Below, piece by piece: positions 23,494 to 25,827 of a stretch of 25,827 bases of DNA; positions within the stretch are counted from its first letter, which is position 1, and the number at the start of each line of letters is the position of its first letter. The translations under genes and the position numbers were made by a program. The notes beneath the pieces were generated by a model. The model searched no databases. It had not been told where the DNA came from and was given only the letters and a program-made list of their open reading frames with translations. The stretch spans positions 1 to 25,827 of the forward strand of contig CAZFSF010000023.1 of NCBI GenBank assembly GCA_964522045.1. Reading direction: 5' to 3'. This DNA comes from Desulfacyla sp964522045. GTDB lineage: Bacteria; Desulfobacterota; DSM-4660; Desulfatiglandales; Desulfatiglandaceae.

Positions 23494-24825
23494 ATGTTAA
23501 TTCTCAAGAAAAAATTGGTCGCAAATATTGCCTTGATAGCTCTCGTTGTGGGAGGACTCCTTTTTCTTAACGGTAATAGCGCCAAGGTCGAAGCCGATAC
23601 TGATGAGGTATACAAGAATATTGAAATATTTACCGAAGTGCTCAGACAGGTGGAAAAAAACTATGTTGAACCCCAGGATTCTCAGAAACTGATATACGGA
23701 GCCATAAAAGGGATGGTTCAAAGTCTTGACCCCCACTCATCCTTTATGACAAAGGAAGAATATAAAGAGCTGATGACCGAGACCAAGGGAAGTTTTTCCG
23801 GGATAGGGGTTGAGATAACTATGAAGGACAAGATTCTGACCGTAGTATCTCCCATTGAGGGAACGCCGGCCTATAAGGCAGGAATGAAGGCAGGAGACAA
23901 AATAATTAAGGTGGAGGGTGAGTCAACACAGGATATGGGCCTAATAGAGGCGGTAAAGAAGATCAGAGGTCCTGAAGGGAGCAAGGTCAACTTAACCATT
24001 ATGCGAGAAGGGATGGATAAGCCTTTGGAACTCTCAATTACAAGGGGAGTTATCCCTCTGAAAAGTGTTCGGCACTACTCCCTTTCCCCAGGTATTGGAT
24101 ACATTAGGATTTCAAATTTTCAAAGTAATACGGCTAACGACCTTTCGTCAGCCCTTGAGATACTCGAAAAGGACGGCATGTTGAAAGGCTTGATCATAGA
24201 TCTGCGGAACAATCCTGGGGGGCTCCTATCCCAGGCCATAGAAGTTTCCGAACAATTTCTCGATTCTGGTGTTATCGTCAGCACCAGAGGGCGCGAAAAA
24301 TCCCACAATATAAAGGCCTCAGCCCACAAGAACAAAAATGAGAGGGAATACCCCATAATTGTCTTAGTCAACGGGGGGAGCGCCAGCGCCGCCGAAATTG
24401 TGGCAGGGGCACTGCAGGACAATAAGAAGGCCATAATCTTAGGTACCAGAACTTTCGGGAAAGGCTCAGTACAATCGATTTTGCCTCTCTCCGATGGCTC
24501 TGGTCTGCGTCTAACCACTGCCCGCTATTATACACCAAGCGGTAAGTCGATCCAGTCAAGCGGGATCACGCCAGATATTGTGATGCCATTCGTGGCCCCC
24601 GAAAAGAAAGCGGAAAAAAAGTCCCCCCATTTTATCAGAGAAGAAGACCTGAAAGGTCACATGCCTTTGGAAGATGGCAATACCAAGAAAACCGATGGAA
24701 AGAAACCAAAGGATGAAAATCACCAAAAAGTCAAGATGCTTCTCGAGAGGGATAACCAGGTTCGCCAGGCCTTGCAGCTTCTGAAGAGCTGGACCATTTT
24801 CTCAAAAATCAAGTCGGGATCCTGA
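23494..24825 (+). CDS. ctpA: C-terminal processing protease CtpA (S41, PDZ)
   Basis: A 443-aa periplasmic serine protease. An N-terminal signal/anchor (about residues 9-26) is followed by the S41 N-terminal region, a PDZ domain (about 95-170, with GIGVEITMKDKILTVVSPI and AGMKAGDKIIKV), and the catalytic core with NPGGLL. The nucleophile is S298 in GSASAAEIVAGAL and the general base is K323 in TFGKGSVQ, 25 residues apart as in CtpB of Bacillus subtilis. A charged tail follows the core. AAGGAG lies 6 nt before the ATG. It lies 345 nt after envC and 10 nt before the deacetylase-like gene, the same order seen in many proteobacteria. Confidence 0.95.
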   Translation: MLILKKKLVANIALIALVVGGLLFLNGNSAKVEADTDEVYKNIEIFTEVLRQVEKNYVEPQDSQKLIYGAIKGMVQSLDPHSSFMTKEEYKELMTETKGSFSGIGVEITMKDKILTVVSPIEGTPAYKAGMKAGDKIIKVEGESTQDMGLIEAVKKIRGPEGSKVNLTIMREGMDKPLELSITRGVIPLKSVRHYSLSPGIGYIRISNFQSNTANDLSSALEILEKDGMLKGLIIDLRNNPGGLLSQAIEVSEQFLDSGVIVSTRGREKSHNIKASAHKNKNEREYPIIVLVNGGSASAAEIVAGALQDNKKAIILGTRTFGKGSVQSILPLSDGSGLRLTTARYYTPSGKSIQSSGITPDIVMPFVAPEKKAEKKSPHFIREEDLKGHMPLEDGNTKKTDGKKPKDENHQKVKMLLERDNQVRQALQLLKSWTIFSKIKSGS

Positions 24826-24835
24826 CAATTCCTCA

Positions 24836-25723
24836 ATGAATAAGAAAAAGCGTTTTTTTCTCCTGATATTCCTTCCTGCATTATTGATCTCTATCATTCT
24901 GCTGAGTATATATTGCTACATTTCGACCACTGCCATTACGTTATCTCCGCCTATCTACGAAGAGAAACACTTATCAACAAACGATTCCCAAAGCGTCAAA
25001 AACAAAACCTATTATACAATCCGTAAACCCCTGCCTCGGAGCACTATCCGAGAAGAAGATCTTCGACCAAAAGTTGCCATTATTATTGATGATTTGGGAT
25101 ATAATTCTGACTTGGCTTTTTCGTTTCTCAAGTTGAATCTGGAACTCAGTTTTTCAATCCTCCCTTCTGCCCCCTTCACTGATATCATTGTACGAGAGGC
25201 CAACAAAAAAGAGCGGGAGATCATTCTGCACCAGCCTATGGAGCCAAAGGATTATCCGTCAGTCGATCCCGGACGCGGAGCTCTGCTTCTTTCGATGAAT
25301 AAGAAGGATATTCTGCAAGTTTTAAACAAAAACTTGAGAGAAATCAGAGGGGCAAAGGGGGTAAACAACCATATGGGGTCTTCTTTTACAGAAAACCGGG
25401 AGAAAATGCAGGTCATTCTCCAGGAATTGAAAAATCGAGGACTTTTTTATGTTGACAGCCGGACCACAATGAGGACAGTTGGTTTCGATCAGGCAAAAAG
25501 AATCGGGCTACCTACGGCCGAAAGAACCGTATTTTTGGACAATAGCCCAGATTCCAGAGCGATAGGTGTACAGATTGAACGTCTTTTAGATATTGCAGGA
25601 AACCTTGGTTCTGCAATAGGAATCGGTCATCCACACAATGAAACCCTTGAGACTCTTGAGAAATATCAGGATAGGCTGAAGGAGGAATTTGATGTTGTTC
25701 CCGTTTCGGAATTGGTTAGATAG
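24836..25723 (+). CDS. Divergent polysaccharide deacetylase (YibQ-like)
   Basis: A 295-aa protein with an N-terminal signal anchor (about residues 8-30), a short low-complexity linker, and a deacetylase-like beta/alpha barrel: 'VAIIIDDLGYN' (metal Asp region), 'FSILPSAPF', 'ILHQPME', 'GVNNHMGSSFT', 'YVDSRTT' and 'AIGIGHPH'. This matches the YibQ/DUF610 group, whose substrate is not established; the neighbouring envC and ctpA suggest envelope work. The ATG at 24836 is 10 nt after ctpA without a clear ribosome site, so translational coupling is likely. Complete within the window. Confidence 0.9.
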   Translation: MNKKKRFFLLIFLPALLISIILLSIYCYISTTAITLSPPIYEEKHLSTNDSQSVKNKTYYTIRKPLPRSTIREEDLRPKVAIIIDDLGYNSDLAFSFLKLNLELSFSILPSAPFTDIIVREANKKEREIILHQPMEPKDYPSVDPGRGALLLSMNKKDILQVLNKNLREIRGAKGVNNHMGSSFTENREKMQVILQELKNRGLFYVDSRTTMRTVGFDQAKRIGLPTAERTVFLDNSPDSRAIGVQIERLLDIAGNLGSAIGIGHPHNETLETLEKYQDRLKEEFDVVPVSELVR

Positions 25724-25749
25724 TGCCCAACCATAAATGGCTATTTTCC

Positions 25750-25767
25750 GTCCCGCTGTAGCGGGAC
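25750..25767. repeat. REP-like GC-rich hairpin, copy 2
   Basis: GTCCCGC-TGTA-GCGGGAC is a perfect 7-bp stem 26 nt after the deacetylase-like gene, followed by TCG, without a U-tract. It may help end the transcript but looks like a repeated palindromic element, since near copies occur at 25799 and 18788. Confidence 0.55.
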
Positions 25768-25798
25768 TCGAAATACTTCAATGTATTCCTGTGGTTAA

Positions 25799-25815
25799 TC
25801 CCGCCTCAAGTGGGA
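25799..25815. repeat. REP-like GC-rich hairpin, copy 3
   Basis: TCCCGC-CTCAA-GTGGGA, with one G-T wobble pair, followed by CT, lies 48 bp after copy 2 in the same orientation. The pair forms an imperfect tandem. The window ends 12 bases later. Confidence 0.5.
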
Positions 25816-25827
25816 CTCATTTCTGAA

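Overview
The window is a bacterial chromosome segment with roughly balanced GC. It most likely comes from a strictly anaerobic Desulfobacterota (deltaproteobacterial, sulfate-reducer-like) lineage. This is inferred from a glycyl radical enzyme with its activase, a tungsten/molybdenum aldehyde:ferredoxin oxidoreductase, ferredoxin-fused and radical-SAM enzymes, an SCP2-type lipid carrier pair, and the ftsE-ftsX-envC-ctpA-yibQ-like gene order. No rRNA, tRNA, CRISPR array or complete mobile element was seen.

Left part (1-13.5 kb). A 5'-truncated acyl-CoA ligase on the + strand (1-1605) converges on a long minus-strand gene train. Read in its own direction from about 13.45 kb, the train is: FadR/GntR regulator, glycyl radical enzyme (GRE), GRE-activating enzyme, FMN-type split-barrel protein, small membrane protein, periplasmic sulfatase, aldehyde ferredoxin oxidoreductase (AOR), SCP2 protein, iron-containing alcohol dehydrogenase, second SCP2 protein. 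Most gaps are 5-66 nt. It starts at a near-consensus sigma70 promoter (TTGACA-17-TAAAAT) bracketed by two perfect palindromes, one just upstream of -35 and one over the predicted transcription start, which suggests regulation by the first gene product. I infer a catabolic route. A sulfate ester may be opened outside the cytoplasm and a radical enzyme may cleave the substrate. The aldehyde would be handled by AOR and the alcohol dehydrogenase, with SCP2 proteins carrying a hydrophobic substrate. The substrate cannot be read from the sequence. No microcompartment shell genes are present. This cluster is the best candidate for an undescribed system.

Middle part (13.6-18.8 kb). A two-domain MaeB-type malic enzyme (+) is followed by a convergent pair on the minus strand: a ferredoxin-nitroreductase fusion and a B12-binding radical SAM protein of the DUF4070/hopanoid-methylase-like type. 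The roughly 500-bp stretch before the next gene holds a short frameshifted gene remnant, a small hairpin element and a possible promoter.

Right part (18.9-25.7 kb, all +). It encodes a TolC-type outer-membrane channel, FtsE, FtsX, an EnvC-like murein hydrolase activator, a CtpA-type S41 protease and a YibQ-like divergent polysaccharide deacetylase. Together these form a conserved envelope and cell-division block. FtsEX transmits a signal to the EnvC-like coiled coil to switch on amidases, while CtpA and the deacetylase-like protein act in the periplasm. Intergenic regions carry short-period tandem repeats and three copies of a small GC-rich hairpin.
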